Of a stretch of DNA of 64,000 bases, positions 25,778 through 35,426 are shown in pieces; within the stretch, counting starts at the first letter, position 1; each line of letters opens with the position of its first letter. Made by a program: the position numbers and the translations under genes. The DNA is from JANQIO01 sp038746745 (lineage in GTDB: Bacteria; Pseudomonadota; Gammaproteobacteria; Pseudomonadales; Halieaceae): positions 1 through 64,000 of the forward strand of contig JBCDKJ010000011.1 of assembly GCA_038746745.1 (NCBI GenBank), read 5' to 3'. The notes beneath the pieces were generated by a model. That model searched no databases. It saw only the letters and a program-made list of their open reading frames with translations, and had not been told where the DNA came from.

Positions 25778-27775
25778 ATGACCTCCCAAACCGATCTCGC
25801 CAACGCCATTCGCGCATTGAGTATGGATGCAGTGCAGAAGGCTAACAGCGGCCACCCTGGAGCCCCAATGGGGATGGCTGAAATTGCCGAGGTGTTGTGG
25901 CGGGAGTTCCTGGTGCACAATCCTGCTAACCCGGACTGGCCCAATCGGGATCGCTTTGTACTTTCAAATGGCCACGGCTCGATGCTGATCTACTCGCTGT
26001 TGCATCTCACCGGCTACGACCTGCCGATGGCGGAACTCGAAAATTTTCGTCAGCTTCACAGCCGCACCCCGGGTCACCCTGAATACGGCTACGCGCCTGG
26101 CGTAGAAACCACGACCGGCCCGTTGGGACAAGGCCTCAGCAATGCGGTGGGTATGGCGATAGCGGAGAAGGTGCTGGGAGCCCAGTACAACCGAGACGGG
26201 CATAAGGTGATAGATCACTTCACTTATGTATTCCTCGGTGATGGCTGCCTGATGGAAGGTATTTCCCACGAGGTCTGTTCTCTGGCGGGCACGCTGGGGC
26301 TGGGCAAGCTGATTGCGCTATACGACGACAACGGCATTTCAATTGATGGTGGCGTCGAGGGCTGGTTTACCGATGATACGCCGGCGCGGTTTGCGTCTTA
26401 CGGTTGGCAGGTCATTGCCGCCGTGGATGGACATGATTCCGCCGCGGTCCGCGCTGCTATAGAGGCGGCCCGCGCAGACGACAGTCGGCCCACCCTGATC
26501 TGCTGCCGCACGGTCATCGGTAAAGGCGCGCCCAATAAGCAGGGCTCCGAATCCTGTCACGGTGCTGCTTTGGGTGAGGATGAAGTGGCTGCGACACGGG
26601 ACAATCTGGGCTGGCCGCATGCGCCGTTCAGCATTCCCCAGGAAATCTATGATGCCTGGGATGCGCGAGACGCGGGCGCGCAGGCGGAAGCCGCCTGGCA
26701 GGAGACAATGCAGGCCTATGCTGAGGCGCATCCGCAACTGGCCAGCGAACTACAGCGTCGGCTGGCGGGAGAGCTGCCTGCAGACTTCAGCGATCGCGCG
26801 CAATCCTACATCCAGCAGTGCCAGGACGCCGGCGATAGCATTGCCAGTCGCAAGGCCTCACAAAACTGTCTCAATGCTTATGGTGCACTGTTGCCTGAGT
26901 TGCTGGGGGGCTCGGCGGATCTGGCGGGATCCAATCTGACCATCTGGAGTGGCAGCCAGCCCATCACGGCTCAAGATGCCTCGGGAAACTACTTGTATTA
27001 CGGCGTACGCGAGTTTGGGATGTCCGCGATCATGAACGGCATCGCTCTGCACGGCGGCTTCATTAACTACGGGGCAACATTCCTTATTTTTATGGAGTAT
27101 GCGCGCAACGCCGTGCGCATGGCGGCGTTAATGAAGCAACGTGCCATTTTTGTGTACACGCACGACTCCATTGGCCTGGGCGAAGATGGGCCCACCCACC
27201 AGCCCATTGAACAATTGAGCAACCTGCGCACTACCCCGAATATGGTGACCTGGCGTCCCTGCGATGCGGTGGAATCTGCGGTTGCCTGGAAGGCGGCCAT
27301 CGAACGACAGGATGGTCCTACTGCACTGGTGTTTTCGCGCCAGGGCTTGCCTCATCAGAGCCGCGGCGCTCAGCAGCTGTCAGATATTGCTCGCGGTGCC
27401 TATATTCTGCACGAGCCCGAGGGTGAGTTAGAGGGCATTTTGATTGCCACAGGCTCCGAAGTGCAGCTGGCCATCGAAGCCGCTGCGCAGCTAGGACAGC
27501 AGGGCCGCGCTGTACGCGTGGTCTCTATGCCCAGTGCCGAGGTGTTCGCCGATCAGGCTGCGGATTACCGTGAGTCAGTCTTACCTTCGGCAGTGCGCGC
27601 TCGCGTAGCGGTCGAGGCAGGTCACGTTGACTACTGGCACAAGTATGTCGGTTTAGATGGTCGGGTTGTGGGTATGACCAGCTTTGGTGAATCCGCACCG
27701 GCAGCAGCGCTGATGGAACACTTTGGCTTTACCTCTGCCAATGTCGCCAGCACGCTTGCTGCCTTGCTCGACTGA
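25778..27775 (+). CDS. tkt: Transketolase
   Basis: Thiamine-diphosphate enzyme moving two-carbon units between sugar phosphates in the pentose phosphate pathway. The 665-residue protein matches family length. GHPGAPMGMA near residue 26 and GDGCLMEG near residue 153 form the ThDP and Mg site; the Pyr domain carries EFGMSAIMNGIALHGG around residue 413, and HDSIGLGEDGPTHQP follows. It starts the tkt-epd-pgk cluster, the common gammaproteobacterial order. Confidence 0.98.
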   Translation: MTSQTDLANAIRALSMDAVQKANSGHPGAPMGMAEIAEVLWREFLVHNPANPDWPNRDRFVLSNGHGSMLIYSLLHLTGYDLPMAELENFRQLHSRTPGHPEYGYAPGVETTTGPLGQGLSNAVGMAIAEKVLGAQYNRDGHKVIDHFTYVFLGDGCLMEGISHEVCSLAGTLGLGKLIALYDDNGISIDGGVEGWFTDDTPARFASYGWQVIAAVDGHDSAAVRAAIEAARADDSRPTLICCRTVIGKGAPNKQGSESCHGAALGEDEVAATRDNLGWPHAPFSIPQEIYDAWDARDAGAQAEAAWQETMQAYAEAHPQLASELQRRLAGELPADFSDRAQSYIQQCQDAGDSIASRKASQNCLNAYGALLPELLGGSADLAGSNLTIWSGSQPITAQDASGNYLYYGVREFGMSAIMNGIALHGGFINYGATFLIFMEYARNAVRMAALMKQRAIFVYTHDSIGLGEDGPTHQPIEQLSNLRTTPNMVTWRPCDAVESAVAWKAAIERQDGPTALVFSRQGLPHQSRGAQQLSDIARGAYILHEPEGELEGILIATGSEVQLAIEAAAQLGQQGRAVRVVSMPSAEVFADQAADYRESVLPSAVRARVAVEAGHVDYWHKYVGLDGRVVGMTSFGESAPAAALMEHFGFTSANVASTLAALLD

Positions 27776-27805
27776 GCCCGCGCACAGTCAGCGTGTGAAC
27801 GGCTC

Positions 27806-28822
27806 GTGATCAGGCTCGCCATTAATGGCTACGGTCGCATTGGGCGGTGCGTTCTGCGCGCCCTGTGTGACGGCCAGTACCGGGACCGCTTACAGGTGGT
27901 GGCAATCAATGAGATCGCCGACTTACAAACAGTTGTGCATCTCACCCGCTTTGATTCCACGCACGGCCGCTTTCGCGGTGAGCTGGAAGTGCAGGGCGAT
28001 GCGCTCGTTATCGATGGCCAGCCTATTCGGCTGCTCAGAGAGCCAGACATCTCAGCATTACCCTGGCGCGAGCTAGAGGTCGACGTGGTGTTGGAGTGCA
28101 GCGGCGCATTTAGCGAGAGAGCGCTGGCCGCAAGACATATTGAAAGTGGTGCCCGGCGTGTGCTGTTTTCTCAGCCAGCCCAGGCCGACGTAGACGCCAC
28201 GATTGTTTATGGCGTCAATCAGCAGCTGTTAAAACCCGAGCACAACATCGTTTCTGCGGCCTCCTGCACCACCAACGGTATCGTGCCGGTGATACGAGCA
28301 CTGGAGACCGCGTTTGGCATAGAGAGTGGCACCATTACCACGATTCACTCTGCGATGAACGATCAGCCAGTGCTGGATGCTTACCACAATACTGACCTGC
28401 GTAAGACGCGAGCCGCGGGCCTCAATATCATTCCAATCGATACCGCCCTGGCGCGCGGCGTCGAGCGGGTACTGCCCGAGATGACGGGCCGTTTTTCTGC
28501 ACAGGCGCTGCGGGTCCCAGTGCATAATGTCTCGGCTATGGATCTTACCGTACAGTTGCAAACGGACTGCGATGTGGCTGGTGTTAACAGCGCTCTGAAA
28601 CGTGCCGCTGGCGAGGACTTTCTCGGCGTGATGGATTACACAGAGGCGCCACTGGCCTCTTCAGATTTTAATCAGGACCCTCACTCCTGCATCGTCGATG
28701 CCAGCCAGACCCGCGTGAGCGGTACCCGACTGGCAAAGGTGCTGGTCTGGTTCGATAATGAGTGGGGGTATGCAAATCGCATGCTGGATGTCGTGAACCA
28801 CTGGTGCCACATCAGCGACTGA
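27806..28822 (+). CDS. epd: Erythrose-4-phosphate dehydrogenase (GAPDH family)
   Basis: Oxidises erythrose 4-phosphate to 4-phosphoerythronate for pyridoxal phosphate synthesis. The 338-residue protein has NGYGRIGR at 7-14, the catalytic Cys154 in ASCTTNG, IHSAMNDQ and DNEWGYANRMLD. NEIADLQTVVHL and LPWRELEVDVVLECSG follow Epd more closely than glycolytic GAPDH, and its place between tkt and pgk supports this. A GAPDH role cannot be excluded by sequence alone. The start is GTG at 27806. Confidence 0.88.
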   Translation: MIRLAINGYGRIGRCVLRALCDGQYRDRLQVVAINEIADLQTVVHLTRFDSTHGRFRGELEVQGDALVIDGQPIRLLREPDISALPWRELEVDVVLECSGAFSERALAARHIESGARRVLFSQPAQADVDATIVYGVNQQLLKPEHNIVSAASCTTNGIVPVIRALETAFGIESGTITTIHSAMNDQPVLDAYHNTDLRKTRAAGLNIIPIDTALARGVERVLPEMTGRFSAQALRVPVHNVSAMDLTVQLQTDCDVAGVNSALKRAAGEDFLGVMDYTEAPLASSDFNQDPHSCIVDASQTRVSGTRLAKVLVWFDNEWGYANRMLDVVNHWCHISD

Positions 28823-28859
28823 GCAGGACGAAGATTTTCCGCTGTAACTCGGAGACAGC

Positions 28860-30029
28860 ATGACAGCATCTATTCTGACCATGGCGGAGCAGGATCTGGC
28901 CGGCAAGCGCGTTTTGATTCGTGAGGATCTTAATGTGCCACTTAAAGATGGTGTCATTACCAGCGATGCCAGGTTGCGGGCTGCCCTGCCGAGTATCCTG
29001 CAGGCATTGGATGCAGGTGCTGGCGTCATCGTGATGTCACACCTCGGTAGACCCGTAGAAGGCGAGCCGAATCCAGATTACTCCCTGCAACCGGTAGTCA
29101 ACTATCTCGCAGAGGCACTGTCGACTGACATTACGTTGGTGCATGATTTAAAGCCTATGGAGTTGCCGCCAGGGAAAGTCGCCGTGCTGGAGAACGTGCG
29201 CTTCAACCCGGGTGAAAAGGCGAACGACGAAGGGCTCGCCAGGCAGTATGCGGCGCTATGTGATGTCTTTGTGATGGACGCCTTTGGCACAGCGCATCGC
29301 GCTCAGGCATCAACCCACGGCGTCGCGCGTTTCGCGCCGGTGGCCTGCGCAGGCCCGCTGTTGGCAGCTGAGCTGCAGGCGCTGGAACAGGCCTTGAACA
29401 ACCCGCGCAGGCCTATGCTCGCTATCGTAGGTGGCTCAAAGGTGTCGACCAAGCTCACCGTTCTGGAAACGCTGGCAGACAAGGTGGACCAGCTGGTTGT
29501 GGGTGGCGGTATTGCCAATACGTTTCTGGCGGCCAGCGGCTGTCCCATCGGAAAGTCGTTGTGTGAGAACGAACTGGTGCCAGCTGCGCAGGCGCTGATG
29601 GCGAAGGCGGAGATACCGCTTCCCACCGATGTCATCACGGGCAAGGAGTTTTCCGAGGCGGCAGAGGCGATCACCAAGCCAGCAGACGCTGTGGCTGATG
29701 ACGACATGATTTTTGACATTGGTCCTGACAGTCGTGCGCGTATGGCAGAGATTGTCGCTACCGCGGGCACGATTCTATGGAATGGGCCAGTGGGCGTGTT
29801 CGAATTCGATCAGTTTGCCGGCGGCACCGAAGCGCTCAGTCGGGCCATCGCTGAAAGCGATGCTTTCTCGCTGGCTGGGGGTGGTGACACCCTGGCGGCG
29901 ATTGATAAGTATGGTATCGCTGACCAGGTTTCCTATATCTCTACGGGCGGCGGCGCCTTCCTGGAATACGTGGAGGGACGCCCATTACCCGCGGTGGCTA
30001 TTCTTGAAGAACGCGCTGCCGCCAGCTGA
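28860..30029 (+). CDS. pgk: Phosphoglycerate kinase
   Basis: Transfers phosphate between 1,3-bisphosphoglycerate and ADP. The 389-residue protein shows VLIREDLNVPLKDG near residue 19, the substrate loop SHLGRP near residue 60, GGSKVSTKL in the hinge region and GGGDTLAA near the C-terminus. It lies 37 bases after epd. In many relatives fba or pyk follows; here a hydrolase gene comes 69 bases later. Confidence 0.98.
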   Translation: MTASILTMAEQDLAGKRVLIREDLNVPLKDGVITSDARLRAALPSILQALDAGAGVIVMSHLGRPVEGEPNPDYSLQPVVNYLAEALSTDITLVHDLKPMELPPGKVAVLENVRFNPGEKANDEGLARQYAALCDVFVMDAFGTAHRAQASTHGVARFAPVACAGPLLAAELQALEQALNNPRRPMLAIVGGSKVSTKLTVLETLADKVDQLVVGGGIANTFLAASGCPIGKSLCENELVPAAQALMAKAEIPLPTDVITGKEFSEAAEAITKPADAVADDDMIFDIGPDSRARMAEIVATAGTILWNGPVGVFEFDQFAGGTEALSRAIAESDAFSLAGGGDTLAAIDKYGIADQVSYISTGGGAFLEYVEGRPLPAVAILEERAAAS

Positions 30030-30098
30030 ATGCCCTGAGCCACGGTTACTTCGCCCGGCGACCTTTCTGACTCACTCGTATCAACGCGGGCAGGCCTG

Positions 30099-31037
30099 AT
30101 GTCTGAAGCTGCGTTTGCCGATCTTGCCCGGCGGCTGCCTGCCTTTGATCCGGATGCACCATGCATCGATGACGGCGGATACTGCCCCTACTACCAGTTT
30201 GACTTCCTGGCAGAATTTCAGGGCTGCCGACACAGTCTGGGGCAGCTTGGCTGCGGTACGTCTGATCTCGCGGTGCAATGCTGGCAGCAGCCTGATGCGC
30301 AGGGCACGCTTTACCTGGTTCACGGGCTGTTCGACCACGTCGGTATTTACGGCCATCTGATCCGCTTCGGCCTTGCGCAGTCTTTTAACGTGGTGGCTTT
30401 TGATTTGCCCGGCCACGGTCTGTCTTCAGGAGCGCGGGCTGAAATCGAAGACTTTGCGCAGTATCGGCAAGCCATCGAAACCGTTCTGGCCGCGACAGCG
30501 GCCTTTCCTGGGCCGCGCCACGTGATCGCACAGAGCACCGGCGGTGCCGCGGTGATGGACTATCTGCAAAGGCGTGACTGTGTATTTACAGGCGTCGTGC
30601 TACTGGCGCCTCTTATCTGGCCGCAGGGGTGGCGTCGCGTCAGCCTCGCTCACAGCATACTGCGGCCGCTACTGCGAAATATCCCGCGCAGCTTTGCTGA
30701 AAACTCCAACGATCAGGGCTTTCTGCGGTTTCTGCGTCAGGACCCGCTGCAGCCCAGAGTCATTACGGTCGTGTGGTTGAGTGCGCTGAAGCGATGGCTA
30801 GAGGACTTTCTGCAGCGCCCGCCCTGTAGCACGCCGCTGCTGGTGTTACAGGGCGATGACGATACCACTGTAGACTGGCGCAGAAACCTGCCGGAGCTGC
30901 AACGGCGCTTTCCCCGCGCCCGCATTGAAACGCTGGCCGGTGCAAGGCATCATCTTGCCAATGAGCACCCGCCGATTCGCGATCCCATGCTGGCCAGAAT
31001 TGCTGCGTACCTGGCCGATAGCGCCACTCCTGCTTAG
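30099..31037 (+). CDS. Alpha/beta hydrolase (serine aminopeptidase S33 / monoacylglycerol lipase-like)
   Basis: A 312-residue hydrolase-fold protein without a signal peptide. The oxyanion region is HGLFDH (75-80), FDLPGHGLSSG follows, nucleophile Ser146 lies in AQSTGG, LQGDDDTTVD carries the acid and GARHHLANE the histidine. This order matches lysophospholipase or monoacylglycerol lipase-like enzymes. The nucleophile context QSTGG rather than GHSMGG is uncommon but seen in the family. Substrate unknown. Its end overlaps the next gene. Confidence 0.85.
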   Translation: MSEAAFADLARRLPAFDPDAPCIDDGGYCPYYQFDFLAEFQGCRHSLGQLGCGTSDLAVQCWQQPDAQGTLYLVHGLFDHVGIYGHLIRFGLAQSFNVVAFDLPGHGLSSGARAEIEDFAQYRQAIETVLAATAAFPGPRHVIAQSTGGAAVMDYLQRRDCVFTGVVLLAPLIWPQGWRRVSLAHSILRPLLRNIPRSFAENSNDQGFLRFLRQDPLQPRVITVVWLSALKRWLEDFLQRPPCSTPLLVLQGDDDTTVDWRRNLPELQRRFPRARIETLAGARHHLANEHPPIRDPMLARIAAYLADSATPA

Positions 31038-32232
31038 TGGACTACTGGCGGGCTGTGCCGCAGGCATTACGGCATCAGATCGGAATATGCCTGCCCCGCA
31101 AGTGGTCGCTGCCTTGTTGGACGGCGGGTCCATCCGCAATGGAAGGGCGCTGCCCGCTGTAGAGTCACTCGACATTTTGGCTGTTGATGCCGCTATGTCC
31201 GAGTTCCTCAGTGAGAGGGTAAATGCGGCTGCACCCACCCGCGAACGTCTCCAGCAACTGCTGGATGCGGTGATTGAGGACCCGAACTTCGCCCTTGATT
31301 ATCAGGGGACAACGCTCTCCGCTGTCGAGACCTTCCACCGGGGCCAGGGCAACTGTCTGGCGTTTACCACAATGTTTATTGCGATGGCGCGCGCGGTTGG
31401 TCTGGAGGCGGCCTACCAGGAAGTCCAGACGCCACCGACCTGGGATCGTGATAACGACAGCATTGTCATGACTCGGCATATCAATGCCAACGTCACCAAC
31501 GTCAACGCTACAACGCGTTCTGGCTCGCTGGCTACGTGGCAAGGTCAGGCCAGGGCAGGCTGGGTGGTAGATTTCAACCTGACCGAGTATCGCAGCTTCT
31601 ATCGCAAGACGGTGATTTCAGATCAACGTGCGTTTGCGCACTATTACTCCAATCTCAGTGCCGAAGCTTTGCTGGCTGACAGGCCCTTGTGGGCGCTGGC
31701 CTATGCACGCAAAGCGCTTGATTACGAGCCTTTCTTTGCGGCAGCGTGGACGAACCTGGGCATACTCTATAGTCGTGCTTCGGATCTGCAGTCCGCCAAA
31801 GAGGCCTACAAGGTGAGTCTCGCATTTGAACCAGAGAACCTTACCACCCGCAGTAACCTGGCCAGCGTCATGCAGAAGACGGGCGATCACACTGCGGCGG
31901 CGCGCTTGCGAGATGAGGTCGCCCGCTATCGACATGAGAACCCTTATTATCGCTTTGAGCTGGCAAAATCCCTGATTCGGCGCGCTGACTATGCGTCAGC
32001 ACAGGGACATTTGGAAGCTGCCATTAACAAACAGCCGGCAGATGAACGTTTTCACCTGGCGCTCAGCGCGGTGCATACGGCAATGGGTAATACCAGGCTG
32101 GCTAAACACTCCCTTGAAGAAGCCAAGCGCCTGAGCCATGACCCGGACGCCCCAAAGCGCTTCGAGCAAAAGCTGCGCGAATTGGAAAAAGGTCTGGAAC
32201 AGCGCCCTGCGGGTAGTATCGCCAGCCTTTAG
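30961..32232 (+). CDS. Lipoprotein with transglutaminase-like domain and TPR repeats
   Basis: From the ATG at 30961 the protein has 423 residues. A hydrophobic stretch ends in the lipobox LLAGC (Cys32), so it is probably an outer-membrane-facing lipoprotein. Residues about 95-210 resemble a SirB1/transglutaminase-like core: RGQGNCLAF with Cys132, then MTRHINANV and GWVVDFN. The second half holds tetratricopeptide repeats (ALAYARKALDYEPFFAAAWTNL and following). The gene overlaps the hydrolase end by 77 bases from this ATG, or 38 bases from a TTG at 31000 that gives a cleaner signal peptide. Function unknown. Confidence 0.78.
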   Translation: MSTRRFAIPCWPELLRTWPIAPLLLSGLLAGCAAGITASDRNMPAPQVVAALLDGGSIRNGRALPAVESLDILAVDAAMSEFLSERVNAAAPTRERLQQLLDAVIEDPNFALDYQGTTLSAVETFHRGQGNCLAFTTMFIAMARAVGLEAAYQEVQTPPTWDRDNDSIVMTRHINANVTNVNATTRSGSLATWQGQARAGWVVDFNLTEYRSFYRKTVISDQRAFAHYYSNLSAEALLADRPLWALAYARKALDYEPFFAAAWTNLGILYSRASDLQSAKEAYKVSLAFEPENLTTRSNLASVMQKTGDHTAAARLRDEVARYRHENPYYRFELAKSLIRRADYASAQGHLEAAINKQPADERFHLALSAVHTAMGNTRLAKHSLEEAKRLSHDPDAPKRFEQKLRELEKGLEQRPAGSIASL

Positions 32233-32350
32233 ACAGATCATGCTTAAGACTTCGCGCTTACGACAGAGCTATTGACCGGCTATAGATCTTGGCCCGATGT
32301 GCGCAGTGCGTTTAGGTGTAACGCCACAACAACAGCAATAACCACCGCAT

Positions 32351-32388
32351 AAAAAAAGCCCGAGCCACTTATGTGAGCTCGGGCTTTA
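32351..32388. terminator. Bidirectional rho-independent terminator
   Basis: AAAGCCCGAGC (32355-32365) and GCTCGGGCTTT (32377-32387) form a perfect 11-bp stem with an 11-base loop. It has an A tract on one side and a T tract on the other, so it can stop transcription from both directions. It lies between the convergent lipoprotein gene and the TonB-dependent receptor gene and serves both. The rest of 32233-32443 holds nothing else I can support. Confidence 0.88.
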
Positions 32389-32443
32389 TCTAAGGCGTCT
32401 CAGCGCATGTGCTTAGTGCACCAGGCTGACTACCTCTGTCTGT

Positions 32444-35227
32444 TTAGAACTCGTAGGTCAAGCTCGTGAACAGACGGCGACCGATCACATCGTACATACC
32501 CGGCGCAGTGTTCGCATTGAACGCGCCGGTAAAGATCGGGGGCTCTTCATCCGTGATGTTGTTCACACCCACATTGATGCGCAGGCTCTTGTACGTATAC
32601 GTGCCTACGAGGTCGTGGTATGTGATCTCTTCTGCAACAGCATCGGCGGTAGTAGCCGGCGAACGCCACAGTGCATCTGACTCAGAGATGTAACGAATGA
32701 ACCAGTCAAGCGTCCAATCCTGGCCGTAGATACCAGCAGAGAAGTTAGTACGCCACTCGGGGTAGACGTCGAATCCTTCCGCAGTGCCGGCCAGGTCAAG
32801 CGTTCCGCCAAGCTGGAAGTCTTCTTCATAGACATCCAGGAACGTACCGTTCACGCTCAGCTTGTATCCGGTTACCACGTCAGAGTTGAACGTGCCGTTG
32901 TAAACAGCAGCGAAGTCCACACCGCTGGTGTTAATGGTACCGAGGTTACCGAACTGAGCCACCGCATCGCCAGGGAATCCTCCAGTGATGATCCCGTTGG
33001 TCGCGGAGGCATCAAAGGTGGCACAGGCCGGAGACGAGGGGTCTGCCAGACAGGCGTTGAACAGAACGTTGAAGTCGGGCTCACCGATAGCGTCTTCGAT
33101 TTCGATGTCCCAGTAGTCGACGCTCAGGCGCAGTCCTTCAGCCCAGCTTGGCTCGTAGACAACACCAATGGTGTACGTCGTAGACTGCTCAGGAGCAAGA
33201 TCGCCGGTTGAGCTGGTTTCATACAGCGACTGCCATGCGAAGGTCAGGCCGCCCGCATCTGACGTGTCGAAGCCTGCCGCCTGGCAGTTATCGAAAACCG
33301 TCTGCGAGATATCGCCAGCTGCCAAGGCACGGTCGCCGAAGTCACAGGGGTTAGCCACCTGCGGGAAGTCGGCTGAATCCTGCTGATTCAGTTCGGCAAT
33401 ATTCGGCGCACGGAAACCGGTGGAGTAGGTAGAGCGGACACGCAGTCCGTCGACAATCTCCCAGTCACCACCAATCTTGAAGGTGGTTTCGTCACCGACG
33501 GTGTCATAGTCAGAGTAACGAGCCGATGCTTCCACCGTCAGATTGTCCAAAACCGGTAACAGTACCTCACCGTAGAATTCGTCTACCTCGAACGAACCCC
33601 TCAGCGGATCGCTTGCACCGCCAGTGGTCAAACCGCCGGCAATGAATTCGTCGGGAGAGAAGAAACCCTGCTCCTGACGGCGCTCATAACCCAGTGCCCA
33701 GGCAACGTCGCCGCCGGACATGGCAAATGCTTCACCGCTAACGTTCACGGTAAACATTTCGAGCTCAGCACCGATGTTGTCCTTCAGAGAACCTGTGGTC
33801 AGGAAGTCCATCTGCTCTGGGGAGATGCTGCCGAAGTCGCCAAACGGGTTCAGTGTGCCACCGGCTGCTGTACAAGCCGCATCGGCTGCGCAGGCGTCGG
33901 GATCAACCGCTATCGCCCAACGGTCGAAGCGACCCAGGTTCAGCGTCTCGTTGATGGTTTCCGTTTCAGCGTAGGTGTAGGCCACGTCCCAGCGAATGCC
34001 ATTTTCAAGCTCGCCGCGGATACCACCCAGCAGACGGTAGTTGTCGCTGGTCTGACGGAAGATACGGCCTCCGGATTCTTCGAAACGACGGTTGATCCGA
34101 ACGTCAATGTCGCACAGACCCAGTGGGTTTGAGCAGTTGACGGAACCAAACGGGTTGAAGGGGTTGTTCGCGGGAACAAAGTCGTTCCACTGCGAGCCAT
34201 TGTTCGGCGTGTCGAAGGTGCTGGTCACAGCAAAAGAGGCATCAGGTGCCAGACGCTGCTGTGAAGTACGGCGGGTGTAGAACGCCTCGGTGAAGAACTC
34301 GATAGAGTCCGTCAGGCTATATCGACCAATGGTGCCAAACTGGTAGCGTTCAACCGGCTGCACCAGAGCATTAACCGGCGCAAAGTTATAGACGTCACCG
34401 GCTTCAAACGGACGCGCTGCGCCAAGGCCTTCGTCGAAAATCCAGTTGCCTTGATCGGGAACTCGGATTCGGCGGCTGTTGGATGAACCGGAGGGCTCCA
34501 GTGTGAAGTTACCGTCGGCGCCCAGAATCGGGAACAGCTCGTTCTCGGCCCAGCTACGGTCCGCCTGCAGCATTTCTTCCTGATCGTAATACCCGGCAGA
34601 GAACACAAAGTGCCCGCGATCGTTACCGGCACCCATCAATACTGAGATGGAGGTGTCCTGTGCGTCCCACTCGTCGGTGCCCGCGCCGTAGTTGGCGTTG
34701 AAACGGATACCTTCAAAATCGTCGTTCAGAACGAAGTTCACAACCCCGGCGATAGCGTCAGAGCCATATACGGTAGACGCACCGTCAGTCAGCACATCAA
34801 CGCGTTTCAGCATTGCTTGCGGGATAGTGTTGATATCTACTGCGCCGTCGTCCTGAACGTCGCCGATCTGACGGCGACCGTTGATCAGGATGAGCGTACG
34901 GTTAAAGCCAAGGCCGCGCATGTCGATGTTGCGGTCACCGTCACTACCGTTATTGGTTGATGCACCAAGCTGGAAGCCGGTGAACTGCGGGACATTTCTG
35001 AAGAACTCGTCAAGGCTGGCGTTGCCGGCAAGGCCGATGTCTTCTTCATCGTAGACAGCAACGGGGCTGGATGAGCTGTATCCGTCACGCACGATGCGTG
35101 AACCGGTCACAATCACCTCTTCGATGAGCGCTTCTTCCTGGGCGGTCGCAACATTTGGCAGTAAAGCAATCGTGCTTAAGCCAAAAGCGGCAGCTACCGC
35201 CGTGGATAGGCGGGTCTTATTGAACAT
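32444..35227 (-). CDS. TonB-dependent outer-membrane receptor (no STN domain)
   Basis: The 927-residue protein imports a substrate across the outer membrane using TonB energy. It has a signal peptide ending near VATAQEE, a TonB-box-like EEVIVTGSRI, a plug domain (about 45-160; RVDVLTDGASTVYGSDAIAGVVN) and a long beta-barrel ending in an aromatic residue (SLTYEF). Shine-Dalgarno AGGGGA before the ATG at 35227 fixes this start, although the frame is open to 35290. It is the last gene of the opp-FecIR-receptor run. The substrate is not evident. Confidence 0.93.
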   Translation of the reverse strand: MFNKTRLSTAVAAAFGLSTIALLPNVATAQEEALIEEVIVTGSRIVRDGYSSSSPVAVYDEEDIGLAGNASLDEFFRNVPQFTGFQLGASTNNGSDGDRNIDMRGLGFNRTLILINGRRQIGDVQDDGAVDINTIPQAMLKRVDVLTDGASTVYGSDAIAGVVNFVLNDDFEGIRFNANYGAGTDEWDAQDTSISVLMGAGNDRGHFVFSAGYYDQEEMLQADRSWAENELFPILGADGNFTLEPSGSSNSRRIRVPDQGNWIFDEGLGAARPFEAGDVYNFAPVNALVQPVERYQFGTIGRYSLTDSIEFFTEAFYTRRTSQQRLAPDASFAVTSTFDTPNNGSQWNDFVPANNPFNPFGSVNCSNPLGLCDIDVRINRRFEESGGRIFRQTSDNYRLLGGIRGELENGIRWDVAYTYAETETINETLNLGRFDRWAIAVDPDACAADAACTAAGGTLNPFGDFGSISPEQMDFLTTGSLKDNIGAELEMFTVNVSGEAFAMSGGDVAWALGYERRQEQGFFSPDEFIAGGLTTGGASDPLRGSFEVDEFYGEVLLPVLDNLTVEASARYSDYDTVGDETTFKIGGDWEIVDGLRVRSTYSTGFRAPNIAELNQQDSADFPQVANPCDFGDRALAAGDISQTVFDNCQAAGFDTSDAGGLTFAWQSLYETSSTGDLAPEQSTTYTIGVVYEPSWAEGLRLSVDYWDIEIEDAIGEPDFNVLFNACLADPSSPACATFDASATNGIITGGFPGDAVAQFGNLGTINTSGVDFAAVYNGTFNSDVVTGYKLSVNGTFLDVYEEDFQLGGTLDLAGTAEGFDVYPEWRTNFSAGIYGQDWTLDWFIRYISESDALWRSPATTADAVAEEITYHDLVGTYTYKSLRINVGVNNITDEEPPIFTGAFNANTAPGMYDVIGRRLFTSLTYEF

Positions 35228-35426
35228 ATTGATTCCCCTGTAAGGTGTACAACGTAATAGTTTTATCTGCAGCTTATAGCCGCGAGACATGAACTTTAAA
35301 CGAAGTGCACCTTCTAACCCTCACAGTGGGGACGCGAAATGTGACAATTTCACTAAATTGAAGCATTCACGACCTCTAAACGCGCGATTTTATCTTTATG
35401 TGAAGAAAGTCTGATTGATCAATGAC

